Shown: in pieces, positions 38,201-52,135 of the stretch | Position numbering within the stretch: position 1 is the first letter of the stretch | Layout of the letters: every line of letters starts with the position of its first letter | NCBI GenBank assembly: GCA_964057225.1 | Contig: OZ059896.1 | Location: 3,906,001 to 3,970,000 of the forward strand | Direction: 5' to 3' | Origin: Auanema rhodensis | Taxonomy: Eukaryota; Nematoda; Chromadorea; Rhabditida; Rhabditidae | DNA: 64,000 nucleotides | Position numbers and translations under genes: made by a program | Notes under the pieces: model-generated | Database searches by the model: none | What the model was told of the DNA's origin: nothing | What the model saw: only the letters and a program-made list of their open reading frames with translations

Positions 38201-41200
38201 TTCACAAAAAGTAGATGTTTTTAGATTCCTTTTTTCAAGACAAAGACGATGGACAATGTTATTCAACGAAAAAATTAATTCTTCAGGGTGAAAATCGAGG
38301 ATATAAGTGTGAACTTATATCAGTTGCTATCTCGGTGCATTTTTAAGCTAGCGCAAATCTGATAACACAGATCGACGCAGCTTAAAAATCCGCATCGAAT
38401 GCACTATACTACATTAAGAAAAGCTTAATACAAAAATTAGTTATGATCGTTTGAAAAATGATGCATTAGTGTATGTTGAGTTTCCATGTACACTCAACAT
38501 TGCTTCCAAAAACATTTTGACAAAAATTTTCCCGAAAAATTTCAAAATAATTTCACAAAAAGTAGATGTTTTTAGATTTCTTTTTTCAAGACAAAGACGA
38601 TGGACATTGTTATTCAACAAATAAATTAATTCTTCAGGGTGAAAATCGAGGATATAAGTGTGAACTTATATCAGTTGCTATCTCGGTGCATTTTTAAGCT
38701 AGCGCAAATCTGATAACACAGATCGACGCAGCTTAAAAATCCACATCGAATGCACTATACTACATTGGGAAACACTCAATACAAACATTAGTTATGATCG
38801 TTTGAAAAATGATGCATTAGTGTATGTTGAGTTTCCATGTACACTCAACATTGCTTCCAAAAACATTTTGACAAAAATTTTCCCGAAAAATTTCAAAATA
38901 ATTTCACAAAAAGTAGATGTTTTTAGATTCCTTTTTTCAAGACAAAGACGATGGACATTGTTATTCAACAAAAAAATTAATTCTTCAGGGTGAAAATCGA
39001 GGATATAAGTGTGAACCTATATCAGTTGATATCTCGGTGCATTTTCAAGCTAGCGCAAATCTGATAACACAGATCGACGCAGCTTAAAAATCCGCATCGA
39101 ATGCACTATACTACATGGAGAAACGCTCAATACAAAAATTAGTTATGATCGTTTGAAAAATGATGCATTAGTGTATGTTGAGTTTCCATGTACACTCAAC
39201 AATGCTTCCAAAAACATTTTGACAAAAATTTTCCCGAAAAATTTCAAAATAATTTCACAAAAAGTAGATGTTTTTAGATTCCTTTTTTCAAGACAAAGAC
39301 GATGGACAATGTTATTCAACGAAAAAATTAATTCTTCACGGTGAAAATCGAGGATATAAGTGTGAACCTATATCAGTTGATATCTCGGTGCATTTTCAAG
39401 CTAGCGCAAATCTGATAACACAGATCGACGCAGCTTAAAAATCCGCATCGAATGCACTATACTACATGGAGAAACGCTCAATACAAAAATTAGTTATGAT
39501 CGTTTGAAAAATGATGCATTAGTGTATGTTGAGTTTCCATGTACACTCAACAATGCTTCCAAAAACATTTTGACAAAAATTTTCCCGAAAAATTTCAGAA
39601 TAATTTCAAAAAAGTAGATGTTTTTAGATTCCTTTTTTCAAGACAAAGACGATGGACATTGTTATTCAACTAAAAAATTAATTCTTCACGGTGAAAATCG
39701 AGGATATAAGTGTGAACCTATATCAGTTGATATCTCGGTGCATTTTCAAGCTAGCGCAAATCTGATAACACAGATCGACGCAGCTTAAAAATCCGCATCG
39801 AATGCACTATACTACATTAAGAAAAGCTTAATACAAAAATTAGTTATGATCGTTTGAAAAATGATGCATTAGTGTATGTTGAGTTTCCATGTACACTCAA
39901 CATTGCTTCCAAAAACATTTTGACAAAAATTTTCCCGAAAAATTTCAAAATAATTTCACAAAAAGTAGATGTTTTTAGATTCCTTTTTTCAAGACAAAGA
40001 CGATGGACATTGTTATTCAACAAAAAAATTAATTCTTCAGGGTGAAAATCGAGGATATAAGTGTGAACTTATATCAGTTGATATCTCGGTGCATTTTTAA
40101 GCTAGCGCAAATCTGATAACACAGATCGACGCAGCTTAAAAATCCGCATCGAATGCACTATACTACATTGGGAAACACTCAATACAAAAATTAGTTATGA
40201 TCGTTTGAAAAATGATGCATTAGTGTATGTTGAGTTTCCATGTACACTCAACATTGCTTCCAAAAACATTTTGACAAAAATTTTCCCGAAAAATTTCAAA
40301 ATAATTTCACAAAAAGTAGATGTTTTTAGATTCCTTTTTTCAAGACAAAGACGATGGACAATGTTATTCAACGAAAAAATTAATTCTTCACGGTGAAAAT
40401 CGAGGATATAAGTGTGAACCTATATCAGTTGATATCTCGGTGCATTTTCAAGCTAGCGCAAATCTGATAACACAGATCGACGCAGCTTAAAAATCCGCAT
40501 CGAATGCACTATACTACATGGAGAAACGCTCAATACAAAAATTAGTTATGATCGTTTGAAAAATGATGCATTAGTGTATGTTGAGTTTCCATGTACACTC
40601 AACAATGCTTCCAAAAACATTTTGACAAAAATTTTCCCGAAAAATTTCAGAATAATTTCAAAAAAGTAGATGTTTTTAGATTCCTTTTTTCAAGACAAAG
40701 ACGATGGACATTGTTATTCAACTAAAAAATTAATTCTTCACGGTGAAAATCGAGGATATAAGTGTGAACCTATATCAGTTGATATCTCGGTGCATTTTCA
40801 AGCTAGCGCAAATCTGATAACACAGATCGACGCAGCTTAAAAATCCGCATCGAATGCACTATACTACATTAAGAAAAGCTTAATACAAAAATTAGTTATG
40901 ATCGTTTGAAAAATGATGCATTAGTGTATGTTGAGTTTCCATGTACACTCAACATTGCTTCCAAAAACATTTTGACAAAAATTTTCCCGAAAAATTTCAA
41001 AATAATTTCACAAAAAGTAGATGTTTTTAGATTCCTTTTTTCAAGACAAAGACGATGGACATTGTTATTCAACAAAAAAATTAATTCTTCAGGGTGAAAA
41101 TCGAGGATATAAGTGTGAACTTATATCAGTTGATATCTCGGTGCATTTTTAAGCTAGCGCAAATCTGATAACACAGATCGACGCAGCTTAAAAATCCGCA

Positions 41201-44200
41201 TCGAATGCACTATACTACATTGGGAAACACTCAATACAAAAATTAGTTATGATCGTTTGAAAAATGATGCATTAGTGTATGTTGAGTTTCCATGTACACT
41301 CAACATTGCTTCCAAAAACATTTTGACAAAAATTTTCCCGAAAAATTTCAAAATAATTTCACAAAAAGTAGATGTTTTTAGATTCCTTTTTTCAAGACAA
41401 AGACGATGGACATTGTTATTCAACAAAAAAATTAATTCTTCAGGGTGAAAATCGAGGATATAAGTGTGAACTTATATCAGTTGATATCTCGGTGCATTTT
41501 CAAGCTAGCGCAAATCTGATAACACAGATCGACGCAGCTTAAAAATCCGCATCGAATGCACTATACTACATTAAGAAAAGCTTAATACAAAAATTAGTTA
41601 TGATCGTTTGAAAAATGATGCATTAGTGTATGTTGAGTTTCCATGTACACTCAACATTGCTTCCAAAAACATTTTGACAAAAATTTTCCCGAAAAATTTC
41701 AAAATAATTTCACAAAAAGTAGATGTTTTTAGATTCCTTTTTTCAAGACAAAGACGATGGACATTGTTATTCAACAAAAAAATTAATTCTTCAGGGTGAA
41801 AATCGAGGATATAAGTGTGAACTTATATCAGTTGATATCTCGGTGCATTTTCAAGCTAGCGCAAATCTGATAACACAGATCGACGCAGCTTAAAAATCCG
41901 CATCGAATGCACTATACTACATTAAGAAAAGCTTAATACAAAAATTAGTTATGATCGTTTGAAAAATGATGCATTAGTGTATGTTGAGTTTCCATGTACA
42001 CTCAACATTGCTTCCAAAAACATTTTGACAAAAATTTTCCCGAAAAATTTCAGAATAATTTCACAAAAAGTAGATGTTTTTAGATTCCTTTTTTCAAGAC
42101 AAAGACGATGGACATTGTTATTCAACAAAAAAATTAATTCTTCAGGGTGAAAATCGAGGATATAAGTGTGAACCTATATCAGTTGATATCTCGGTGCATT
42201 TTCAAGCTAGCGCAAATCTGATAACACAGATCGACGCAGCTTAAAAATCCGCATCGAATGCACTATACTACATGGAGAAACGCTCAATACAAAAATTAGT
42301 TATGATCGTTTGAAAAATGATGCATTAGTGTATGTTGAGTTTCCATGTACACTCAACAATGCTTCCAAAAACATTTTGACAAAAATTTTCCCGAAAAATT
42401 TCAAAATAATTTCACAAAAAGTAGATGTTTTTAGATTCCTTTTTTCAAGACAAAGACGATGGACAATGTTATTCAACGAAAAAATTAATTCTTCACGGTG
42501 AAAATCGAGGATATAAGTGTGAACCTATATCAGTGGATATCTCGGTGCATTTTCAAGCTAGCGCAAATCTGATAACACAGATCGACGCAGCTTAAAAATC
42601 CGCATCGAATGCACTATACTACATGGAGAAACGCTCAATACAAAAATTAGTTATGATCGTTTGAAAAATGATGCATTAGTGTATGTTGAGTTTCCATGTA
42701 CACTCAACAATGCTTCCAAAAACATTTTGACAAAAATTTTCCCGAAAAATTTCAAAATAATTTCACAAAAAGTAGATGTTTTTAGATTCCTTTTTTCAAG
42801 ACAAAGACGATGGACATTGTTATTCAACAAAAAAATTAATTCTTCACGGTGAAAATCGAGGATATAAGTGTGAACCTATATCAGTTGATATCTCGGTGCA
42901 TTTTCAAGCTAGCGCAAATCTGATAACACAGATCGACGCAGCTTAAAAATCCGCATCGAATGCACTATACTACATTAAGAAAAGCTTAATACAAAAATTA
43001 GTTATGATCGTTTGAAAAATGATGCATTAGTGTATGTTGAGTTTCCATGTACACTCAACATTGCTTCCAAAAACATTTTGACAAAAATTTTCCCGAAAAA
43101 TTTCAAAATAATTTCACAAAAAGTAGATGTTTTTAGATTCCTTTTTTCAAGACAAAGACGATGGACATTGTTATTCAACAAAAAAATTAATTCTTCAGGG
43201 TGAAAATCGAGGATATAAGTGTGAACTTATATCAGTTGATATCTCGGTGCATTTTTAAGCTAGCGCAAATCTGATAACACAGATCGACGCAGCTTAAAAA
43301 TCCGCATCGAATGCACTATACTACATTAAGAAAAGCTCAATACAAAAATTAGTTATGATCGTTTGAAAAATGATGCATTAGTGTATGTTGAGTTTCCATG
43401 TACACTCAACATTGCTTCCAAAAACATTTTGACAAAAATTTTCCCGAAAAATTTCAAAATAATTTCACAAAAAGTAGATGTTTTTAGATTCCTTTTTTCA
43501 AGACAAAGACGATGGACATTGTTATTCAACAAAAAAATTAATTCTTCAGGGTGAAAATCGAGGATATAAGTGTGAACTTATATCAGTTGCTATCTCGGTG
43601 CATTTTTAAGCTAGCGCAAATCTGATAACACAGATCGACGCAGCTTAAAAATCCGCATCGAATGCACTATACTACATTAAGAAAAGCTTAATACAAAAAT
43701 TAGTTATGATCGTTTGAAAAATGATGCATTAGTGTATGTTGAGTTTCCATGTACACTCAACATTGCTTCCAAAAACATTTTGACAAAAATTTTCCCGAAA
43801 AATTTCAAAATAATTTCACAAAAAGTAGATGTTTTTAGATTTCTTTTTTCAAGACAAAGACGATGGACATTGTTATTCAACAAATAAATTAATTCTTCAG
43901 GGTGAAAATCGAGGATATAAGTGTGAACTTATATCAGTTGCTATCTCGGTGCATTTTTAAGCTAGCGCAAATCTGATAACACAGATCGACGCAGCTTAAA
44001 AATCCACATCGAATGCACTATACTACATTGGGAAACACTCAATACAAACATTAGTTATGATCGTTTGAAAAATGATGCATTAGTGTATGTTGAGTTTCCA
44101 TGTACACTCAACATTGCTTCCAAAAACATTTTGACAAAAATTTTCCCGAAAAATTTCAAAATAATTTCACAAAAAGTAGATGTTTTTAGATTCCTTTTTT

Positions 44201-46519
44201 CAAGACAAAGACGATGGACATTGTTATTCAACAAAAAAATTAATTCTTCAGGGTGAAAATCGAGGATATAAGTGTGAACCTATATCAGTTGATATCTCGG
44301 TGCATTTTCAAGCTAGCGCAAATCTGATAACACAGATCGACGCAGCTTAAAAATCCGCATCGAATGCACTATACTACATGGAGAAACGCTCAATACAAAA
44401 ATTAGTTATGATCGTTTGAAAAATGATGCATTAGTGTATGTTGAGTTTCCATGTACACTCAACAATGCTTCCAAAAACATTTTGACAAAAATTTTCCCGA
44501 AAAATTTCAAAATAATTTCACAAAAAGTAGATGTTTTTAGATTCCTTTTTTCAAGACAAAGACGATGGACAATGTTATTCAACGAAAAAATTAATTCTTC
44601 ACGGTGAAAATCGAGGATATAAGTGTGAACCTATATCAGTTGATATCTCGGTGCATTTTCAAGCTAGCGCAAATCTGATAACACAGATCGACGCAGCTTA
44701 AAAATCCGCATCGAATGCACTATACTACATGGAGAAACGCTCAATACAAAAATTAGTTATGATCGTTTGAAAAATGATGCATTAGTGTATGTTGAGTTTC
44801 CATGTACACTCAACAATGCTTCCAAAAACATTTTGACAAAAATTTTCCCGAAAAATTTCAGAATAATTTCAAAAAAGTAGATGTTTTTAGATTCCTTTTT
44901 TCAAGACAAAGACGATGGACATTGTTATTCAACTAAAAAATTAATTCTTCACGGTGAAAATCGAGGATATAAGTGTGAACCTATATCAGTTGATATCTCG
45001 GTGCATTTTCAAGCTAGCGCAAATCTGATAACACAGATCGACGCAGCTTAAAAATCCGCATCGAATGCACTATACTACATTAAGAAAAGCTTAATACAAA
45101 AATTAGTTATGATCGTTTGAAAAATGATGCATTAGTGTATGTTGAGTTTCCATGTACACTCAACATTGCTTCCAAAAACATTTTGACAAAAATTTTCCCG
45201 AAAAATTTCAAAATAATTTCAAAAAAGTAGATGTTTTTAGATTCCTTTTTTCAAGACAAAGACGATGGACATTGTTATTCAACTAAAAAATTAATTCTTC
45301 ACGGTGAAAATCGAGGATATAAGTGTGAACCTATATCAGTTGATATCTCGGTGCATTTTCAAGCTAGCGCAAATCTGATAACACAGATCGACGCAGCTTA
45401 AAAATCCGCATCGAATGCACTATACTACATCAAGAAAAGCTTAATACAAAAATTAGTTATGATCGTTTGAAAAATGATGCATTAGTGTATGTTGAGTTTC
45501 CATGTACACTCAACATTGCTTCCAAAAACATTTTGACAAAAATTTTCCCGAAAAATTTCAAAATAATTTCACAAAAAGTAGATGTTTTTAGATTTCTTTT
45601 TTCAAGACAAAGACGATGGACATTGTTATTCAACAAAAAAATTAATTCTTCAGGGTGAAAATCGAGGATATAAGTGTGAACTTATATCAGTTGATATCTC
45701 GGTGCATTTTTAAGCTAGCGCAAATCTGATAACACAGATCGACGCAGCTTAAAAATCCACATCGAATGCACTATACTACATTAAGAAAAGCTTAATACAA
45801 AAATTAGTTATGATCGTTTGAAAAATGATGCATTAGTGTATGTTGAGTTTCCATGTACACTCAACATTGCTTCCAAAAACATTTTGACAAAAATTTTCCC
45901 GAAAAATTTCAAAATAATTTCACAAAAAGTAGATGTTTTTAGATTTCTTTTTTCAAGACAAAGACGATGGACATTGTTATTCAACAAAAAAATTAATTCT
46001 TCAGGGTGAAAATCGAGGATATAAGTGTGAACTTATATCAGTTGATATCTCGGTGCATTTTTAAGCTAGCGCAAATCTGATAACACAGATCGACGCAGCT
46101 TAAAAATCCACATCGAATGCACTATACTACATTGGGAAACACTCAATACAAACATTAGTTATGATCGTTTGAAAAATGATGCATTAGTGTATGTTGAGTT
46201 TCCATGTACACTCAACATTGCTTCCAAAAACATTTTGACAAAAATTTTCCCGAAAAATTTCAAAATAATTTCACAAAAAGTAGATGTTTTTAGATTCCTT
46301 TTTTCAAGACAAAGACGATGGACATTGTTATTCAACAAAAAAATTAATTCTTCAGGGTGAAAATCGAGGATATAAGTGTGAACCTATATCAGTTGATATC
46401 TCGGTGCATTTTCAAGCTAGCGCAAATCTGATAACACAGATCGACGCAGCTTAAAAATCCGCATCGAATGCACTATACTACATGGAGAAACGCTCAATAC
46501 AAAAATTAGTTATGATCGT
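35292..46519 (+). repeat. Zone with a duplicated eight-to-ten-monomer segment and three-monomer repeats
   Basis: A segment beginning at 35292 recurs from 40906 with the same markers: a TTTCAGAAT monomer (35994 and 41959), then N-M-R with CAGTGGATATC, then a CAGTTGCTATC monomer, then a monomer with CAACAAATAAAT and ttt (37398 and 43714). The second copy has extra monomers. Between the copies are a three-monomer repeat (37398-38450 and 38451-39503, 1053 bp) and a related one with a one-base deletion (39504-40555, resuming at 40556). CAGTTGCTATC is confined to this zone. Confidence 0.82.
39504..39853 (+). repeat. 350-bp monomer with ATTTCAAAAAAGTAG allele (first of four)
   Basis: Here ATTTCACAAAAAGTAG is replaced by ATTTCAAAAAAGTAG, and CAACTAAAAAAT replaces CAACAAAAAAAT further on. 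Both changes occur together in the monomers at 39504, 40556, 44767 and 45117. The first three also have TTTCAGAAT, while the one at 45117 has TTTCAAAAT and the I allele, so it is a recombinant of the class. Confidence 0.85.
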
Positions 46520-48274
46520 TTGAAAAATGATGCATTAGTGTATGTTGAGTTTCCATGTACACTCAACAATGCTTCCAAAAACATTTTGACAAAAATTTTC
46601 CCGAAAAATTTCAAAATAATTTCACAAAAAGTAGATGTTTTTAGATTCCTTTTTTCAAGACAAAGACGATGGACAATGTTATTCAACGAAAAAATTAAAT
46701 CTTCAGGGTGAAAATCGAGGATATAAGTGTGAACCTATATCAGTTGATATCTCGGTGCATTTTCAAGCTAGCGCAAATCTGATAACACAGATCGACGCAG
46801 CTTAAAAATCCGCATCGAATGCACTATACTACATGGAGAAACGCTCAATACAAAAATTAGTTATGATCGTTTGAAAAATGATGCATTAGTGTATGTTGAG
46901 TTTCCATGTACACTCAACAATGCTTCCAAAAACATTTTGACAAAAATTTTCCCGAAAAATTTCAAAATAATTTCACAAAAAGTAGATGTTTTTAGATTCC
47001 TTTTTTCAAGACAAAGACGATGGACATTGTTATTCAACAAAAAAATTAATTCTTCACGGTGAAAATCGAGGATATAAGTGTGAACCTATATCAGTTGATA
47101 TCTCGGTGCATTTTCAAGCTAGCGCAAATCTGATAACACAGATCGACGCAGCTTAAAAATCCGCATCGAATGCACTATACTACATGGAGAAACGCTCAAT
47201 ACAAAAATTAGTTATGATCGTTTGAAAAATGATGCATTAGTATATGTTGAGTTTCCATGTACACTCAACAATGCTTCCAAAAACATTTTGACAAAAATTT
47301 TCCCGAAAAATTTCAAAATAATTTCACAAAAAGTAGATGTTTTTAGATTCCTTTTTTCAAGACAAAGACGATGGACATTGTTATTCAACAAAAAAATTAA
47401 TTCTTCACGGTGAAAATCGAGGATATAAGTGTGAACCTATATCAGTTGATATCTCGGTGCATTTTCAAGCTAGCGCAAATCTGATAACACAGATCGACGC
47501 AGCTTAAAAATCCGCATCGAATGCACTATACTACATTAAGAAAAGCTTAATACAAAAATTAGTTATGATCGTTTGAAAAATGATGCATTAGTGTATGTTG
47601 AGTTTCCATGTACACTCAACATTGCTTCCAAAAACATTTTGACAAAAATTTTCCCGAAAAATTTCAAAATAATTTCACAAAAAGTAGATGTTTTTAGATT
47701 TCTTTTTTTAAGACAAAGACGATGGACATTGTTATTCAACAAAAAAATTAATTCTTCAGGGTGAAAATCGAGGATATAAGTGTGAACTTATATCAGTTGA
47801 TATCTCGGTGCATTTTTAAGCTAGCGCAAATCTGATAACACAGATCGACGCAGCTTAAAAATCCACATCGAATGCACTATACTACATTGGGAAACACTCA
47901 ATACAAACATTAGTTATGATCGTTTGAAAAATGATGCATTAGTGTATGTTGAGTTTCCATGTACACTCAACATTGCTTCCAAAAACATTTTGACAAAAAT
48001 TTTCCCGAAAAATTTCAAAATAATTTCACAAAAAGTAGATGTTTTTAGATTCCTTTTTTCAAGACAAAGACGATGGACATTGTTATTCAACAAAAAAATT
48101 AATTCTTCAGGGTGAAAATCGAGGATATAAGTGTGAACCTATATCAGTTGATATCTCGGTGCATTTTCAAGCTAGCGCAAATCTGATAACACAGATCGAC
48201 GCAGCTTAAAAATCCGCATCGAATGCACTATACTACATGGAGAAACGCTCAATACAAAAATTAGTTATGATCGT

Positions 48275-51200
48275 TTGAAAAATGATGCATTAGTGTATGT
48301 TGAGTTTCCATGTACACTCAACAATGCTTCCAAAAACATTTTGACAAAAATTTTCCCGAAAAATTTCAAAATAATTTCACAAAAAGTAGATGTTTTTAGA
48401 TTCCTTTTTTCAAGACAAAGACGATGGACAATGTTATTCAACGAAAAAATTAAATCTTCAGGGTGAAAATCGAGGATATAAGTGTGAACCTATATCAGTT
48501 GATATCTCGGTGCATTTTCAAGCTAGCGCAAATCTGATAACACAGATCGACGCAGCTTAAAAATCCGCATCGAATGCACTATACTACATGGAGAAACGCT
48601 CAATACAAAAATTAGTTATGATCGTTTGAAAAATGATGCATTAGTGTATGTTGAGTTTCCATGTACACTCAACAATGCTTCCAAAAACATTTTGACAAAA
48701 ATTTTCCCGAAAAATTTCAAAATAATTTCACAAAAAGTAGATGTTTTTAGATTCCTTTTTTCAAGACAAAGACGATGGACATTGTTATTCAACAAAAAAA
48801 TTAATTCTTCACGGTGAAAATCGAGGATATAAGTGTGAACCTATATCAGTTGATATCTCGGTGCATTTTCAAGCTAGCGCAAATCTGATAACACAGATCG
48901 ACGCAGCTTAAAAATCCGCATCGAATGCACTATACTACATGGAGAAACGCTCAATACAAAAATTAGTTATGATCGTTTGAAAAATGATGCATTAGTGTAT
49001 GTTGAGTTTCCATGTACACTCAACAATGCTTCCAAAAACATTTTGACGAAAATTTTCCCGAAAAATTTCAAAATAATTTCACAAAAAGTAGATGTTTTTA
49101 GATTCCTTTTTTCAAGACAAAGACGATGGACATTGTTATTCAACAAAAAAATTAATTCTTCACGGTGAAAATCGAGGATATAAGTGTGAACCTATATCAG
49201 TTGATATCTCGGTGCATTTTCAAGCTAGCGCAAATCTGATAACACAGATCGACGCAGCTTAAAAATCCGCATCGAATGCACTATACTACATGGAGAAACG
49301 CTCAATACAAAAATTAGTTATGATCGTTTGAAAAATGATGCATTAGTGTATGTTGAGTTTCCATGTACACTCAACAATGCTTCCAAAAACATTTTGACAA
49401 AAATTTTCCCGAAAAATTTCAAAATAATTTCACAAAAAGTAGATGTTTTTAGATTCCTTTTTTCAAGACAAAGACGATGGACATTGTTATTCAACAAAAA
49501 AATTAATTCTTCACGGTGAAAATCGAGGATATAAGTGTGAACCTATATCAGTTGATATCTCGGTGCATTTTCAAGCTAGCGCAAATCTGATAACACAGAT
49601 CGACGCAGCTTAAAAATCCGCATCGAATGCACTATACTACATGGAGAAACGCTCAATACAAAAATTAGTTATGATCGTTTGAAAAATGATGCATTAGTGT
49701 ATGTTGAGTTTCCATGTACACTCAACAATGCTTCCAAAAACATTTTGACAAAAATTTTCCCGAAAAATTTCAAAATAATTTCACAAAAAGTAGATGTTTT
49801 TAGATTCCTTTTTTCAAGACAAAGACGATGGACATTGTTATTCAACAAAAAAATTAATTCTTCACGGTGAAAATCGAGGATATAAGTGTGAACCTATATC
49901 AGTTGATATCTCGGTGCATTTTCAAGCTAGCGCAAATCTGATAACACAGATCGACGCAGCTTAAAAATCCGCATCGAATGCACTATACTACATGGAGAAA
50001 CGCTCAATACAAAAATTAGTTATGATCGTTTGAAAAATGATGCATTAGTGTATGTTGAGTTTCCATGTACACTCAACAATGCTTCCAAAAACATTTTGAC
50101 AAAAATTTTCCCGAAAAATTTCAAAATAATTTCACAAAAAGTAGATGTTTTTAGATTCCTTTTTTCAAGACGAAGACGATGGACAATGTTATTCAACGAA
50201 AAAATTAAATCTTCAGGGTGAAAATCGAGGATATAAGTGTGAACCTATATCAGTTGATATCTCGGTGCATTTTCAAGCTAGCGCAAATCTGATAACACAG
50301 ATCGACGCAGCTTAAAAATCCGCATCGAATGCACTGTACTACATTAAGAAACGCTCAATACAAAAATTAGTTATGATTGTTTGAAAAATGATGCATTAGT
50401 GTATGTTGAGTTTCCATGTACACTCAACATTGCTTCCAAAAACATTTTGACAAACATTTTCCCGAAAAATTTCAGAATAAATTTACAAAAAGTAGATGTT
50501 TTTAGATTCCTTTTTTCAAGACAAAGACGATGGACATTGTCATTCAACAAAAAAATTAATTCTTCACGGTGAAAATCGAGGATATAAGTGTGAACCTATA
50601 TCAGTTGATATCTCGGTGCATTTTCAAGCTAGCGCAAATCTGATAACACAGATCGACGCAGCTTAAAAATCCGCATCGAATGCACTATACTACATGGAGA
50701 AACGCTCAATACAAAAATTAGTTATGATCGTTTGAAAAATGATGCATTAGTGTATGTTGAGTTTCCATGTACACTCAACATTGCTTCCAAAAACATTTTG
50801 ACAAAAATTTTCCCGAAAAATTTCAGAATAATTTCACAAAAAGTAGATGTTTTTAGATTCCTTTTTTCAAGACAAAGACGATGGACATTGTTATTCAACA
50901 AAAAAATTAATTCTTCACGGTGAAAATCGAGGATATAAGTGTGAACCTATATCAGTTGATATCTCGGTGCATTTTCAAGCTAGCGCAAATCTGATAACAC
51001 AGATCGACGCAGCTTAAAAATCCGCATCGAATGCACTATACTACATTAAGAAAAGCTTAATACAAAAATTAGTTATGATCGTTTGAAAAATGATGCATTA
51101 GTGTATGTTGAGTTTCCATGTACACTCAACATTGCTTCCAAAAACATTTTGACAAAAATTTTCCCGAAAAATTTCAAAATAATTTCACAAAAAGTAGATG

Positions 51201-52135
51201 TTTTTAGATTCCTTTTTTCAAGACAAAGACGATGGACATTGTTATTCAACAAAAAAATTAATTCTTCAGGGTGAAAATCGAGGATATAAGTGTGAACTTA
51301 TATCAGTTGATATCTCGGTGCATTTTTAAGCTAGCGCAAATCTGATAACACAGATCGACGCAGCTTAAAAATCCGCATCGAATGCACTATACTACATCAA
51401 GAAAAGCTTAATACAAAAATTAGTTATGATCGTTTGAAAAATGATGCATTAGTGTATGTTGAGTTTCCATGTACACTCAACATTGCTTCCAAAAACATTT
51501 TGACAAAAATTTTCCCGAAAAATTTCAAAATAATTTCACAAAAAGTAGATGTTTTTAGATTTCTTTTTTTAAGACAAAGACGATGGACATTGTTATTCAA
51601 CAAAAAAATTAATTCTTCAGGGTGAAAATCGAGGATATAAGTGTGAACTTATATCAGTTGATATCTCGGTGCATTTTTAAGCTAGCGCAAATCTGATAAC
51701 ACAGATCGACGCAGCTTAAAAATCCACATCGAATGCACTATACTACATTGGGAAACACTCAATACAAACATTAGTTATGATCGTTTGAAAAATGATGCAT
51801 TAGTGTATGTTGAGTTTCCATGTACACTCAACATTGCTTCCAAAAACATTTTGACAAAAATTTTCCCGAAAAATTTCAAAATAATTTCACAAAAAGTAGA
51901 TGTTTTTAGATTCCTTTTTTCAAGACAAAGACGATGGACATTGTTATTCAACAAAAAAATTAATTCTTCAGGGTGAAAATCGAGGATATAAGTGTGAACC
52001 TATATCAGTTGATATCTCGGTGCATTTTCAAGCTAGCGCAAATCTGATAACACAGATCGACGCAGCTTAAAAATCCGCATCGAATGCACTATACTACATG
52101 GAGAAACGCTCAATACAAAAATTAGTTATGATCGT
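48275..52135 (+). repeat. HOR block, 11 monomers (3861 bp)
   Basis: The order is opener (AAATCTTCAGGG), R, R with GACGAAAATT near 49048, R, R, CAAGACGAAGACG monomer at 50030, divergent monomer at 50381, TTTCAGAAT monomer ending R at 50732, I-G, I-G-ttt with TTTTTTTAAG at 51434, and I-G. It has one more R monomer before the divergent copy than the next two blocks. Confidence 0.85.
50381..50731 (+). repeat. Divergent HOR-marker monomer, copy 1 of 3
   Basis: Compared with common monomers this copy has linked changes: T to C near 50541, A to C near 50455, A to G near 50475, and two changes at 50481 and 50484. Just upstream are C to T near 50378, a hybrid tail (TTAAG with GCTCAAT) and CACTGTACTAC near 50336. 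The same set recurs at 53891 and 58454 and nowhere else, so it is a clean marker of the segmental amplification. Confidence 0.9.
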
